Positions 8,399-17,543 are shown, counted from the stretch's first letter. The stretch: 64,000 nucleotides of DNA from Pedobacter ginsengisoli (GCF_002736205.1 NZ_CP024091.1:62001-126000), one strand, 5' to 3'. Numbers and translations are program-made. The notes: generated by a model not told the origin, from the sequence alone.

Positions 8399-10333
8399 CT
8401 AGCTTTTTTTAGCTTTGTTCTCTTCACCTTCCATTTGTTGTTTTAATTGTGCAAGCACTCCTAAATCACCTAATGTAGATTTTTCAACTGAATCTTTAAC
8501 TTTTTTCACTGCATTGCTAGATGCTTTAGCTTCTTTTTTCTTAGTAGCTCTTTCTTCAGCAACAGCTTCAGCTTTAGCCTCTTCCCAGATACGGGCATGA
8601 GAAACAACGATACGTTTAGCATCTTTGTTAAACTCAATGATTTTGAAATCATTAGTTTCTTCAGCTTTGATAGTAGTACCATCTTCTTTAGCCATGTGCT
8701 TAGTAGGTACGAAACCTTCAACACCATATGGTAGAGCAATAACAGCGCCTTTATCAGTTACTTTAACAACAGTTCCCTGGTGGATTGAATCTACAGTGAA
8801 GATAGTTTCGAAAGTATCCCAAGGGTTTTCTTCAAGTTGTTTGTGACCTAAGCTTAATTTGCGGCTTTCAACATCTAATTCAAGAACAACAACGTCTAAT
8901 GTATCACCAACTTTAGTGAATTCGTTAGGGTGGTTAACTTTTTTAGACCAAGAAAGATCAGAGATGTGGATTAAACCATCAATACCTTCTTCGATTTCAA
9001 CAAATACACCGAAGTTAGTCATGTTTTTAACTACAGCAGTATGTTTGCTTCCGATAGGATATCTTTCAGCAACATTTTGCCAAGGATCTTGAGTTAATTG
9101 TTTAATACCTAAGCTCATTTTACGCTCATCTCTATCTAAAGTTAAAACTTCAGCTTCGATTTCATCGCCAACTTTCAGGAATTCCTGAGGGCTACGTAAG
9201 TTTTGAGACCAAGACATTTCTGATACGTGAATTAGACCTTCAACACCAGGGATGATTTCAAGGAAAGCACCGTAATCAGCAACAGTAACAATTTTACCTT
9301 TAACTTTAGAACCAACAGCTAAGTTAGCATCTAAAGATTCCCAAGGGTGAGGAGTTAATTGTTTTAATCCTAATGCGATACGTTTTTTCTCGTCATCAAA
9401 ATCAAGAACTACAACATTGATTTTTTCGTCTAAGCTCAATACTTCTTTTGGATGCTCTATGCGGCCCCAAGAAATATCAGTAATGTGAAGTAAACCATCA
9501 ACACCACCTAAATCGATGAATACACCGAAATCTGTAATGTTTTTAACAGTTCCTTCAAGAACCTGACCTTTTTCAAGTTTAGATACGATCTCAACTTTTT
9601 GGCTTTCTAAGTCGTCCTCGATTAAGATTTTATGAGATACAACTACGTTTTTAAACTCGTGGTTGATCTTAACAACTTTGAATTCCATTGTTTTACCCAC
9701 GTATACATCGTAATCGCGGATAGGTTTGATGTCAATTTGAGAACCTGGTAAGAAAGCCTCAACACCCATAATGTCAACGATAAGACCACCTTTAGTACGG
9801 CTTTTAACAAATCCGTTGATGATTCTGTCATTGTCAAGAGCTTCATTGATAGTTTCCCATGATCTCTGAGTTTTAGCTCTTTTACGAGATAAAATCAATT
9901 GGCCGTTAGCATCTTCAGGGGCTTCCACGAAAACGTCAACTTTATCGCCAACTTTCAAATCAGGTGTATCACGGAACTCAGAAGTAGATACTAAACCGTC
10001 TGATTTAAATCCAACGTTTAATACCACGTCTTTGTTGTTAATTGAAACAACAGTACCGCTAATAATCTCACCTTGAGTGATTTGATTGAAAGTATCGGTA
10101 TACATGTCTTCAAACTTTTTACGGTCTTCGTCAGAGTATTTTCCGAAAACTTTATCATCAGCATCCCAGTCAAAATCTTGATCAGGTGTCGCTAATGATG
10201 ATTTGATCTGTTCGATCGACACTGAATCAGCTTCTGATTCAATGGTTTCTTTTTCAGCAAGACGAGCGTCTGCGCCTTGTAGTTCAGCTGTTTTAGCCTC
10301 TAGTTCTTTTTCTGCTACTTGTTTTTTAGCCAT
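8399..10333 (-). CDS. rpsA: 30S ribosomal protein S1
   Basis: S1 binds mRNA on the 30S subunit and helps load transcripts, which matters in a phylum that makes little use of Shine-Dalgarno pairing. The 644 residues contain six S1/OB repeats in tandem from about residue 90; their cores are recognisable as ISGTVVSINNKDVVLNVG, INGFVKSRTKGGLIVDI, LEGTVKNITDFGVFIDLG, VKGKIVTVADYGAFLEI, AVVKNMTNFGVFVEI and HQGTVVKVTDKGAVIAL. The acidic N-terminal extension (about 1-85) and the Lys/Ala/Glu-rich C-terminal tail (about 575-644) are low-complexity. Transcription should start at the TATCTTTG box at 10368-10375 and end at the hairpin at 8346-8375, so it is a single-gene unit. Confidence 0.97.
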   Translation of the reverse strand: MAKKQVAEKELEAKTAELQGADARLAEKETIESEADSVSIEQIKSSLATPDQDFDWDADDKVFGKYSDEDRKKFEDMYTDTFNQITQGEIISGTVVSINNKDVVLNVGFKSDGLVSTSEFRDTPDLKVGDKVDVFVEAPEDANGQLILSRKRAKTQRSWETINEALDNDRIINGFVKSRTKGGLIVDIMGVEAFLPGSQIDIKPIRDYDVYVGKTMEFKVVKINHEFKNVVVSHKILIEDDLESQKVEIVSKLEKGQVLEGTVKNITDFGVFIDLGGVDGLLHITDISWGRIEHPKEVLSLDEKINVVVLDFDDEKKRIALGLKQLTPHPWESLDANLAVGSKVKGKIVTVADYGAFLEIIPGVEGLIHVSEMSWSQNLRSPQEFLKVGDEIEAEVLTLDRDERKMSLGIKQLTQDPWQNVAERYPIGSKHTAVVKNMTNFGVFVEIEEGIDGLIHISDLSWSKKVNHPNEFTKVGDTLDVVVLELDVESRKLSLGHKQLEENPWDTFETIFTVDSIHQGTVVKVTDKGAVIALPYGVEGFVPTKHMAKEDGTTIKAEETNDFKIIEFNKDAKRIVVSHARIWEEAKAEAVAEERATKKKEAKASSNAVKKVKDSVEKSTLGDLGVLAQLKQQMEGEENKAKKS

Positions 10334-10367
10334 TAAAATTAAATCTCCTTTTCCCGTTTAGGGACGG

Positions 10368-10375
10368 CAAAGATA
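10368..10375 (-). promoter_or_regulatory. Predicted -7 element of rpsA (TATCTTTG)
   Basis: TATCTTTG on the minus strand is an exact TAnnTTTG match 34 bp upstream of the rpsA ATG. A TTTT tract lies 19 bp further upstream at the -33 position. An AAAAGGAGA stretch about ten bases before the ATG is one of the few Shine-Dalgarno-like sequences in the window. Confidence 0.65.
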
Positions 10376-10466
10376 ATAATTATTATTTTTAATGAAAAGA
10401 TTTTTTTGATAAATGTTGTTGATTTAGAACAGATTGTGTTGCATATGTTCACAAGATTATTGTTTC

Positions 10467-10547
10467 TTCACGCCTTCTACACACATCCTTCACACCAAAT
10501 ACACAAAAGGGTACCTTTTTGTGAAGGATGTGTGTAGAAGGCGTGAA
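10467..10547. repeat. 81-bp element: perfect 27-bp inverted repeat with a 27-nt centre
   Basis: The left arm (10467-10493, starting TTCACGCCTTCTACACACAT) is the exact reverse complement of the right arm (10521-10547). The right arm ends one base before the PepSY-gene stop codon. The centre contains a second hairpin, 10502-10523 (CACAAAAGGG pairing with CCTTTTTGTG), which borrows the first three bases of the right arm, so the two folds compete at their base. There is no T-run after the stem in either direction and no flanking target duplication, so it is neither a textbook intrinsic terminator nor an obvious insertion. It could still end transcription of the receptor-PepSY operon, stabilise its mRNA 3' end, or be a dispersed palindromic repeat. 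Confidence 0.85.
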
Positions 10548-11708
10548 CTATGTGTGGGATTGCCTGCTTTTCTTTTTGCGTCCGCGCCAAATAAGGAAGC
10601 CGGTAATTGGTAAACTGGCAGCAATTAAACTGGCTGCAAAGGCCATTATTTTTCCCGGGAGCCCCAGTACTGCACCAACATGGATATCGTAATTCATGCG
10701 GGCAAGCTTATCTGCTGCTGTTGCATTGGCAAGTTTGCCATACATATGTTTTACCTCTATTTCCTTAAGTGTGTAACGATCGTAAAAGAGGTAGTCTGCT
10801 TTCCAATAAGTGTATGGATCAGGATTAATTGATATTTCTACAGACGAGTTTTTAGCATGAGGGGGATGTACATCCATGCTCCCTTTAAAACCTGGCCTGT
10901 CAGTTCTGGCTTTTGCCCAAAGAATATCCTCAGCTGGAGCTTTGCCAGCCGCCAATGCGACTAATTGCGCATCAGAAGCGCTTTTTGAGATGCTCTCTTC
11001 AAAAGGAATCATTTGGCGACCTGCCGAAGATACCCAATATACTGATTTGGCAAACCATTGAAAGCCCATAACCAGTCCAGAAAATGCGATGAAAATTAAG
11101 ACCCATGTCATGTAAAATCCAAACACATTATGCAGGTCATAGTTTACCCTTCGCCATTTTGCATTCCATTTTACCGTAAAGCGTTTTTTGCTTGCTGCTT
11201 TATTTTTTGGCCACCAAAGTACCAGTCCAGAAAATAATAGAAAAGTAAACATCAATGTGGCAGTAGCCAGTATAGGCTGGCCAATATTTGGAGGTAGCCA
11301 CAGATAATAATGTCCCATAATCATGACTCTGAAAAAATCCCAGGCCATGTCTTTAACTTTCAATACCTCTCCTGAATATGGATTTACATATACAGTCCAG
11401 TAATAATCTTCGCCTTCTTTAAAATAAGATACTATTGAGGCTCTTCCATCTTGGTATCCTATACTGTGTGCTTCTTTACCGGGAAGGGCGCGGTCGGCAA
11501 TTTTCTTTATTTCAGAAGGAGGGAGTAGAGGTTGATTTCTTACCTCAGCATATCTGTATAGTTGTACAGTATCTTCTATCTCTCTCTGGAATGCGAGTAT
11601 ACAACCAGTAATGCCCAAAAAACACACAAATAGCCCGGATGTTAATCCGAGCCATAAATGTACTTTTCCGATCCAATATTTGAATCTGTATTTCTTATTG
11701 TTGATCAT
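10548..11708 (-). CDS. PepSY-domain membrane protein of siderophore/iron uptake
   Basis: A 386-residue inner-membrane protein of the PepSY-associated transmembrane family. It has four probable membrane helices: near residues 15-38 (LWLGLTSGLFVCFLGITGC), around 140-165, around 190-220, and near 355-375. Between helices lie periplasmic PepSY-type segments such as YWTVYVNPYSGEVLKVKD. Conserved histidines are present at WIGKVHLWLGL (near 17), MGHYYLW (near 130) and DLHNVFGFY (near 193). Some relatives act as ferric-siderophore reductases, and this context fits, but no activity is proved. Its ATG directly abuts the receptor's TAA, indicating translational coupling. The C-terminus is a basic tail (RGRKKKSRQSHT). 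Confidence 0.85.
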   Translation of the reverse strand: MINNKKYRFKYWIGKVHLWLGLTSGLFVCFLGITGCILAFQREIEDTVQLYRYAEVRNQPLLPPSEIKKIADRALPGKEAHSIGYQDGRASIVSYFKEGEDYYWTVYVNPYSGEVLKVKDMAWDFFRVMIMGHYYLWLPPNIGQPILATATLMFTFLLFSGLVLWWPKNKAASKKRFTVKWNAKWRRVNYDLHNVFGFYMTWVLIFIAFSGLVMGFQWFAKSVYWVSSAGRQMIPFEESISKSASDAQLVALAAGKAPAEDILWAKARTDRPGFKGSMDVHPPHAKNSSVEISINPDPYTYWKADYLFYDRYTLKEIEVKHMYGKLANATAADKLARMNYDIHVGAVLGLPGKIMAFAASLIAASLPITGFLIWRGRKKKSRQSHT

Positions 11709-14126
11709 TTAAAATTTATAGGCTATGCTCAATCTATAGTTTCTTGGAGATTCTGCTTGCCATGAGTATATAGGCTGGTTATAATCTGGGGCATTCCAAT
11801 AATTGGTGTAATATGCACCTGAATACAAATACTTATCAAGTATATTAAATACATTTCCAGTAATTCTGAGGCTTTTGTTTTCCCAGAAAAGTCCTGCATC
11901 CAGCTTAAAGTAATCTGGCAGATTCTGTTCTGAATTGTCGCCACTATAAGTACCCATAGCTCTGCCTGCAAGGTAAGTAAAGCCTGATGAAATACCCGTG
12001 CCTTTAAGAGCTCCTCGTTGTAATGTATAGCTTAACCATGCATTTGAGGTGTGTTTTGAGAAGCCTGGAACCACCTGGCCAACAACCATACTGGTTACAC
12101 CTTCTGCCACTTTAGTTACTTTGCCATCTGTGTATGCATAATTTGCTATTAATTTGAGTCCGGTAAAGATCTCGCCTTTTAAATCGAATTCTATACCTTG
12201 TGCTCTTTTTTCGCCAACTACCACACTGAAGTTTTCACCTGCTTTATTGAAAGGGTCTGCAGTAAGTTCATTTTGTTTAAGAATTCGGTAGACAGATAAA
12301 GTAGTATTCCACTTTCCATTGAACCAATCTCTTTTAATACCTACTTCGTAGTTGGTTCCTGTAATCGGTTCAATATTTCCGCCGTCTCGTAAGAAACCGC
12401 TCTGAGGTGTAAATGCTTCATCATATACAGCATATACGGATGTGTTTTTGTCTGCCGAAACACTGAGGCCCACCCGTGGTGTAAAATGTTTTGCCTTATC
12501 GGGGCTTCCACCCCAGGCCGACTGGCTTACATAAGTATATCTTCCAGCAAGCGTTAAGCGAATTCTGTTATCCATAAAGCCAACTACGTCCTGTAAATAC
12601 CCGCTTAGGTATTTTTGATCCATTAAACCTCCAGCAGCAATTGCCCGGTCTTTTAAACTAGTTGTTCTGTCAAATTCTGGATAACCATTTGAAGGGAAAC
12701 CATAGTTGGGATTATTTAAATCAAAAGGTGAAGATGGAAGATCCAAATCATGCGATTGTCCCCAATCTGCGATGTAGTTTTTCTTTCCTCCGTCAAAACC
12801 TGCCAGAATATTATGACTAATACCGCCTGTTTTTACCTTTCCATTGATAAAGAATTGAGCTAGTTTCATGGTGCTTTCAGCGTCCCAAATGCCAACATTT
12901 CTAATTAAGGTACTGTTTGCGTATACTGCAGATGGCCATGAACTATATCCATTTTGCAGATACTTTGAATAAGCTACCTGAGCTGTCGCCCTCCATGAGT
13001 TGCTAAAGTCGTGCTGTAAATTAATAAAAGCACTGTGATCATTAATTCTGGTTGGAGGTACACCCGGTTGGGTAAGTGTAAAATTACGAGGTAAGGTAGC
13101 GTATCCTTCAGGAGAAAAGATGTAGTATGAGCCAACTTCCGTCATTTTTGCATTTTGCAATGCATACTCGGCGGTTAATTTTGTTTTTTCAGAAAATTGG
13201 TAACTCAGTGAAGGGGCAAAAGTATAGCGATCATTTTTCTCAAACGGTCTGAATGAGCCTTTTGTTTGGGCTGCACCATTTAACCGGAACAATAATTTGC
13301 CGTCATCAGTTAATCGTCTATCAAAATCTATACTGGTTCGGTACAGGTCGAAACTGCCTGCTGTAAAAGAAACTTCACCGCGGTTGTTTCCTGTCGGTTT
13401 TTTGGTAACAACGTTATACATACCACTTGGATCGCCATTACCGATCATAAAACCAGCGGGTCCTTTTACAAACTCAATATGATCAACCATGCTCATATCT
13501 TCTGTTAATGGTCCCCAATATGATGAAACAAAGTTAAAGCCATTTCTCATTGCTTGGATTTGGGAGCCACGCATTGTAATATTAGTATACATATCGCCCC
13601 AATGTTCTAATCTTGCAGCGCCACTAACATTTCTTAGAACACCATCGCTCATACTAATTATCTGCTGATCTGCAAGAGCTAGTGAGCTAACGATTTGAAT
13701 ATTTTGAGGAATTTCTAATAATGGTTGGTTTAATCTTAAAGATGATGATGGCTGATCTACTTTATATCTTTTGGTATTTGTAGATATATTAACCTCTTCC
13801 AGTGTGCTAAGATCTTCTCTTAATACAAAATCGACTTTGGTATTTGCAGAAGTTATAACCTCTACCGGTTTTTCCTGAGGGCTTAAACCAACTGCCGAAA
13901 CTCTAATTGTATATTTTCCGGGGTTTACTTTGTTGATTTCATAATCGCCTTTCTCGTTTGTAGTTGCCCCAAATGGAGTCCCAATTAACTTAACTGATAC
14001 AAATGCAGCATTATGTCCATCTGATGTAGTGATCTTTCCGGTAATGCTGCCCGATTGTTGGGCAATGGCACTCACTGAGAGGAATAAGAGCGTTATAAGT
14101 AAATTAACTAGTCTAAATTTATTCAT
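11709..14126 (-). CDS. TonB-dependent siderophore receptor
   Basis: An 805-residue outer-membrane receptor for ferric siderophores, energised by TonB-ExbBD. A signal peptide covers about residues 1-22 (AIAQQ). A carboxypeptidase-like regulatory domain follows at about 25-110 (GSITGKITTSDGHNAAFVSV). The plug domain spans about 125-250, with IPQNIQIVSS and the FVKGPAGFMIGNGDPSGMYN segment typical of FhuE/FpvA/FoxA-type receptors. The rest is a 22-strand barrel ending in RLSIAYKF. The gene heads a two-gene operon with the PepSY protein. Its promoter region is flanked by two operator-like dyads, suggesting repression, plausibly by iron. The exact siderophore cannot be read from sequence. Confidence 0.93.
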   Translation of the reverse strand: MNKFRLVNLLITLLFLSVSAIAQQSGSITGKITTSDGHNAAFVSVKLIGTPFGATTNEKGDYEINKVNPGKYTIRVSAVGLSPQEKPVEVITSANTKVDFVLREDLSTLEEVNISTNTKRYKVDQPSSSLRLNQPLLEIPQNIQIVSSLALADQQIISMSDGVLRNVSGAARLEHWGDMYTNITMRGSQIQAMRNGFNFVSSYWGPLTEDMSMVDHIEFVKGPAGFMIGNGDPSGMYNVVTKKPTGNNRGEVSFTAGSFDLYRTSIDFDRRLTDDGKLLFRLNGAAQTKGSFRPFEKNDRYTFAPSLSYQFSEKTKLTAEYALQNAKMTEVGSYYIFSPEGYATLPRNFTLTQPGVPPTRINDHSAFINLQHDFSNSWRATAQVAYSKYLQNGYSSWPSAVYANSTLIRNVGIWDAESTMKLAQFFINGKVKTGGISHNILAGFDGGKKNYIADWGQSHDLDLPSSPFDLNNPNYGFPSNGYPEFDRTTSLKDRAIAAGGLMDQKYLSGYLQDVVGFMDNRIRLTLAGRYTYVSQSAWGGSPDKAKHFTPRVGLSVSADKNTSVYAVYDEAFTPQSGFLRDGGNIEPITGTNYEVGIKRDWFNGKWNTTLSVYRILKQNELTADPFNKAGENFSVVVGEKRAQGIEFDLKGEIFTGLKLIANYAYTDGKVTKVAEGVTSMVVGQVVPGFSKHTSNAWLSYTLQRGALKGTGISSGFTYLAGRAMGTYSGDNSEQNLPDYFKLDAGLFWENKSLRITGNVFNILDKYLYSGAYYTNYWNAPDYNQPIYSWQAESPRNYRLSIAYKF

Positions 14127-14145
14127 TTATTCTTTTCTTTTTTAT

Positions 14146-14160
14146 TTGGATTAATTCTAA
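14146..14160. promoter_or_regulatory. Operator-like dyad 1 at the siderophore receptor promoter
   Basis: TTGGA-TTAAT-TCTAA forms a TTRGA-N5-TCTAA dyad with one mismatch. It lies just downstream of the likely -7 box (TTACTTTG, complement of 14168-14175), where a bound repressor would block transcription start or elongation. Its core is the exact reverse complement of dyad 2. Confidence 0.5.
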
Positions 14161-14204
14161 TTAATTGCAAAGTAAGCGTCTAATAGTTTATAATCAAAAT
14201 TTAT

Positions 14205-14219
14205 TTAGAATTAATCTAA
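14205..14219. promoter_or_regulatory. Operator-like dyad 2 at the siderophore receptor promoter
   Basis: TTAGA-ATTAA-TCTAA is a perfect 5-5-5 dyad. Bases 14205-14216 are the exact reverse complement of 14149-14160 in dyad 1. It lies about 30 bp upstream of the likely -7 box, near the -33 region. A pair of identical sites around one promoter suggests a dedicated regulator. Confidence 0.55.
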
Positions 14220-14398
14220 CTTGATTGTGTTTGTTAGTTTCATAATTTTGAGAAATGGTCTTTGATACATAGGGGTATTTTAAATCTTTTCTCAATTGAG
14301 TAATCAATTATAGCGTAGATTAGAATATTACTTTAATGGTAGAATAGGAAATAATTACCGATTTACTATATTGCAGTGTTAATAGGGAAGTTAAATTA

Positions 14399-15415
14399 AT
14401 GGAAAAAAAAGTTTCAATTAAGGACATCGCCAAAATGTTGGGGATTTCAATCAGTACAGTTTCTTTTGTGGTAAATGGTAAGGCTAAAGAAAAACGAATT
14501 AGTGAACCATTAACGAAGAAGGTTTTAGAGCTTGTTGAAGAACTGGGTTATAAGCCTGATGCGTTGGCAAAAAGTTTTCGTACTGGAAAAACCAATATTA
14601 TAGGTTTTTTGGTAGATGACATTTCTGAACCTTTTTTTTCAAGCATTGCCCGACTTATAGATGAAAAAGCTTCCCAAAAGGGTTATAAAATTATATATAG
14701 CAGTACAAAAAATAGCAAAACCAAAGCGCAGGAATTATTACAAATTTTCCAGGACAGACATGTTGACGGATATATTATAGCGTTACCACATGGTTTGGAA
14801 GACGAGGTTAAGTTATTAACCAATAGCAAAAAACCAGTGGTGTTGTTTGACAGGTATTTCCCTGATTTAAAAACTGATTATGTAACGATCAATAATCATG
14901 AAGGAACATACAGTGCTGTTAAACATTTGAAGGATAAAGGGTATAAAAATATTGGATTTATTACTATAGATACAATTGAACAGCAAATGCTTGACCGATT
15001 GAGTGGTTATGAAGATGCTGTTAAAGCAGAAGGTTTAAAACCATATATTAAAAAACTAACTTATGCTCCTTCATCTGAACTGATTCAAGAAGTTACCTCA
15101 TTCTTGAAAAAAGAAAAAAAGCTTGATGCAGTTATCTGTGCTACAAACTATATTACCATGGCAAGTTTAAGGGCTATACAGCAATTAGGCTTAAAAATTC
15201 CTAACGACATAGCCTTGTTATCTTTTGATGATTTTGAGTTACTGGAATTCTCTGCACCTCCAATTACTGCAGTAGCTCAGCCGCTTGAAGATATCGCTGA
15301 AAATATCATGAACATATTGCTGAATAGACTGGATAATCAAAAAGGTGACCAAGAACCTTATGAGGTTGTATTACCTACAGTTCTAAACATCAGAGATTCT
15401 ACGCTTGCAAAGTAA
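14399..15415 (+). CDS. LacI-family transcriptional regulator
   Basis: A 338-residue regulator. The N-terminal LacI helix-turn-helix and hinge occupy residues 1-60 (VSIKDIAKMLGISISTVSFV, then LGYKPDALAKSFRTGKT). The periplasmic-binding-protein-like sensor domain covers about 62-335 and shows IGFLVDDISEPFFS, VDGYIIALPH and the FDDFELLEF segment. The ligand is unknown; in this phylum such regulators usually sense sugars. It is transcribed away from the siderophore receptor across a 272-bp gap and has no linked sugar-utilisation genes. I see no classical LacI operator with a central CG in that gap. Confidence 0.92.
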   Translation: MEKKVSIKDIAKMLGISISTVSFVVNGKAKEKRISEPLTKKVLELVEELGYKPDALAKSFRTGKTNIIGFLVDDISEPFFSSIARLIDEKASQKGYKIIYSSTKNSKTKAQELLQIFQDRHVDGYIIALPHGLEDEVKLLTNSKKPVVLFDRYFPDLKTDYVTINNHEGTYSAVKHLKDKGYKNIGFITIDTIEQQMLDRLSGYEDAVKAEGLKPYIKKLTYAPSSELIQEVTSFLKKEKKLDAVICATNYITMASLRAIQQLGLKIPNDIALLSFDDFELLEFSAPPITAVAQPLEDIAENIMNILLNRLDNQKGDQEPYEVVLPTVLNIRDSTLAK

Positions 15416-15576
15416 AAATAATCTAAGAATTATATTTGGTTAATTTCATTATTGAAGTTGTATAACTAATAAGATTTGGTGAATTGTTCTAATTCTGGAT
15501 AGTTTACTGAACTTTATACTGCCTGCATTTTTGATAAAGATGCTTACGACTTTTGTGTTTATTAATATAAACCGCA

Positions 15577-16680
15577 ATGTCTAAGAAAAAATATAATTTT
15601 GGAGCAGGCCCATGTATTCTTCCTGATTCGGTTCTAAATAGTGCTTCAGACGCTGTTAAAGATTATAATAGAACCGGATTGAGTATTCTCGAGATTTCTC
15701 ACCGTTCATCAGAGTTTGAAAAAATAATAAACGAATGCGAGGATTTAGTAAGGGAACTTTTAAAGGTACCAGCTGATTACAGTATTTTATTTTTGCAGGG
15801 TGGGGCGAGTACGCAGTTTTCTATGGTACCAATGTGCCTGATGCAACCGCATAAAGGAGCTGTTTATCTTGATACAGGATATTTTTCATTAAAAGCCATT
15901 AAAGAAGCCAGAATGTTCGGGCCAGTGCAGGTTGTTGCAAGCTCTAAAGATAGGGACTACGATTATATACCTGTTGGCTATCATATCCCGCGTGGCTCTG
16001 CCTATTTTCATTGTACTTCGAATAATTCAATAGAAGGAACAGAAATTTTTGATTTTCCTGAAACGGATGTGCCGATTGTATGTGATATGTCGTCCGATAT
16101 TTTTAGCAGGGAAATTAATGTCGCTGATTTTGGGTTGATCTATGCAGGCGCCCAAAAGAACATGGGGCCGGCTGGTTTAACACTTGTTATTGTTAAAAAA
16201 GCTTTACTAAAGGGAATTCAAAACTTAATTCCTTCTATGTCTGATTATCGGATTTATAATGATCATAATTCAATGTTTAATACTCCACCTTTATTCTCGA
16301 TTTATGTAGCAATGCTGAATTTACGCAGGCTAAAGGAAATGGGTGGAATTAAACAAGCCGAAGAAACAAATATAGCAAAGGCAAAACTACTTTATGATGC
16401 CATTGATAGCAGTGAATGTTTTTATGGCTTAGCGGATAAGGCCGACAGGTCTAGGATGAACATAACCTTCAAAATGTACAATAGGGAACGCGAACCTGAG
16501 TTTTTGAATTTTGCTGAAAGCAGAGGAGTGGTTGGAATTGGAGGCTTTGGTTCTGTAGGGGGATTTAGGGCCTCTCTGTACAACGCAATGGATATGTTAG
16601 GAGTGGAATTTCTGGTGCAATGTATGAGCGATTTTATACATAAAGATCTATTTAAAAACTTTAAACTTAAACAAATATAA
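15577..16680 (+). CDS. serC: Phosphoserine aminotransferase
   Basis: SerC converts 3-phosphohydroxypyruvate and glutamate to phosphoserine in serine synthesis (and the equivalent step in pyridoxine synthesis). It is a PLP enzyme of 367 residues. The N-terminus YNFGAGPCILP is diagnostic, followed by EISHRSSEF (about 41-49), LFLQGGASTQF (about 70-80), and the PLP-lysine motif YAGAQKNMGPAG (about 189-200, the Lys in AQKN). No serA is adjacent; instead the next gene, seven bases downstream, is a sigma factor, so the two are probably one transcript. Confidence 0.96.
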   Translation: MSKKKYNFGAGPCILPDSVLNSASDAVKDYNRTGLSILEISHRSSEFEKIINECEDLVRELLKVPADYSILFLQGGASTQFSMVPMCLMQPHKGAVYLDTGYFSLKAIKEARMFGPVQVVASSKDRDYDYIPVGYHIPRGSAYFHCTSNNSIEGTEIFDFPETDVPIVCDMSSDIFSREINVADFGLIYAGAQKNMGPAGLTLVIVKKALLKGIQNLIPSMSDYRIYNDHNSMFNTPPLFSIYVAMLNLRRLKEMGGIKQAEETNIAKAKLLYDAIDSSECFYGLADKADRSRMNITFKMYNREREPEFLNFAESRGVVGIGGFGSVGGFRASLYNAMDMLGVEFLVQCMSDFIHKDLFKNFKLKQI

Positions 16681-16687
16681 ACGCAGT

Positions 16688-17542
16688 ATGAGAAAGTTAA
16701 AGATTACTCAATCCATCTTAAACAGGGATTCTGGGGAACTATCTATATACTTGAATGAGATAAATAAAATTGCATTATTATCTATGGACGAGGAAGCCCG
16801 CCTTATAAGAGATGTAAGAAAAAGTGTAGCAGGTGCCAGAAATAGAGTAGTAGAAGCGAATTTGCGGTTTGTTGTTTCTATTGCCAAAACATTCCAAGGC
16901 AGAGGTCTTTCAATGCTTGATTTGATTAGTGCAGGCAATATCGGTCTTATACATTCAGTCGAAAAATTTGATGAGACACATGGCTTTAAGCTCATTACCT
17001 ATGCTGTTTGGTGGATTCGCCAAAATATCTGGAGATGTTTACAAGAAAGTAATCGTGTAGTAAGATTACCAGGAAATAAGATTTTAAACTTGCTGAAGAT
17101 TAATCAGGCAAGTAGTTCTTTTGAGCAAAAGAATGAAAGGTTACCCACTTATTGGGAACTTAGCGAAGAAATAGGTGTTTCTGAAGAGAAAATAACAGAA
17201 TGTATATTAAGTTCAGAAAGGACTTGTTCTCTTGATATGGTGATAAACGAAGAAACAGGCTATACCCTAATGGATACTATTGCCGATGAAAATGTGCCGC
17301 CTACAGATGCTGCTCTACTTTTAGATTCTTTTCATTATAATATAGAAAAAGTACTTAAGATACTGCCCTCCAGACAGCAATTGATATTAAAGATGTTTTA
17401 TGGAATAGGACAAACTGAACGTACTTTAGAAGACATATCAATTTTCTTAAACCGGAGTAAGGAACGGATTAGACAGTTAAGAGATGATGCTATACTGGCT
17501 ATAAGAGCTTATTTACGAGATAACCCCGCTTTTGGCTTTTAA
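16688..17542 (+). CDS. Divergent sigma-70 family factor, paralogue of Bacteroidota RpoD
   Basis: A 284-residue sigma factor. Its N-terminus (MRKLKITQSILNRDSGELS) and length match the short primary sigma factor of this phylum. Regions follow in order: 1.2 (SIYLNEINKIALLS), 2.1-2.4 (ANLRFVVSIAK, then GFKLITYAVWWIRQNI near 97-112), 3, and 4 (about 215-284, TLEDISIFLNRSKERIRQL). Compared with the housekeeping form as I remember it, region 2.4/3.0 and the region 4.2 recognition helix are changed: the usual RQIKEKAIRRLR is here RQLRDDAILAIR, with basic residues lost. This suggests an alternative, group-2-like sigma factor rather than rpoD. It follows serC by seven bases. Confidence 0.85.
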   Translation: MRKLKITQSILNRDSGELSIYLNEINKIALLSMDEEARLIRDVRKSVAGARNRVVEANLRFVVSIAKTFQGRGLSMLDLISAGNIGLIHSVEKFDETHGFKLITYAVWWIRQNIWRCLQESNRVVRLPGNKILNLLKINQASSSFEQKNERLPTYWELSEEIGVSEEKITECILSSERTCSLDMVINEETGYTLMDTIADENVPPTDAALLLDSFHYNIEKVLKILPSRQQLILKMFYGIGQTERTLEDISIFLNRSKERIRQLRDDAILAIRAYLRDNPAFGF

Positions 17543-17543
17543 C

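Noticed and set aside
10467..10547. The 27-bp inverted repeat as an insertion-sequence remnant or CRISPR unit
   Set aside because: There is no transposase fragment, no flanking duplication, and no regular repeat-spacer pattern.
16688..17542. Calling the sigma factor the housekeeping RpoD
   Set aside because: Its promoter-recognition segments differ from the Bacteroidota housekeeping form as I know it; without the rest of the genome this cannot be settled, so no symbol is given.
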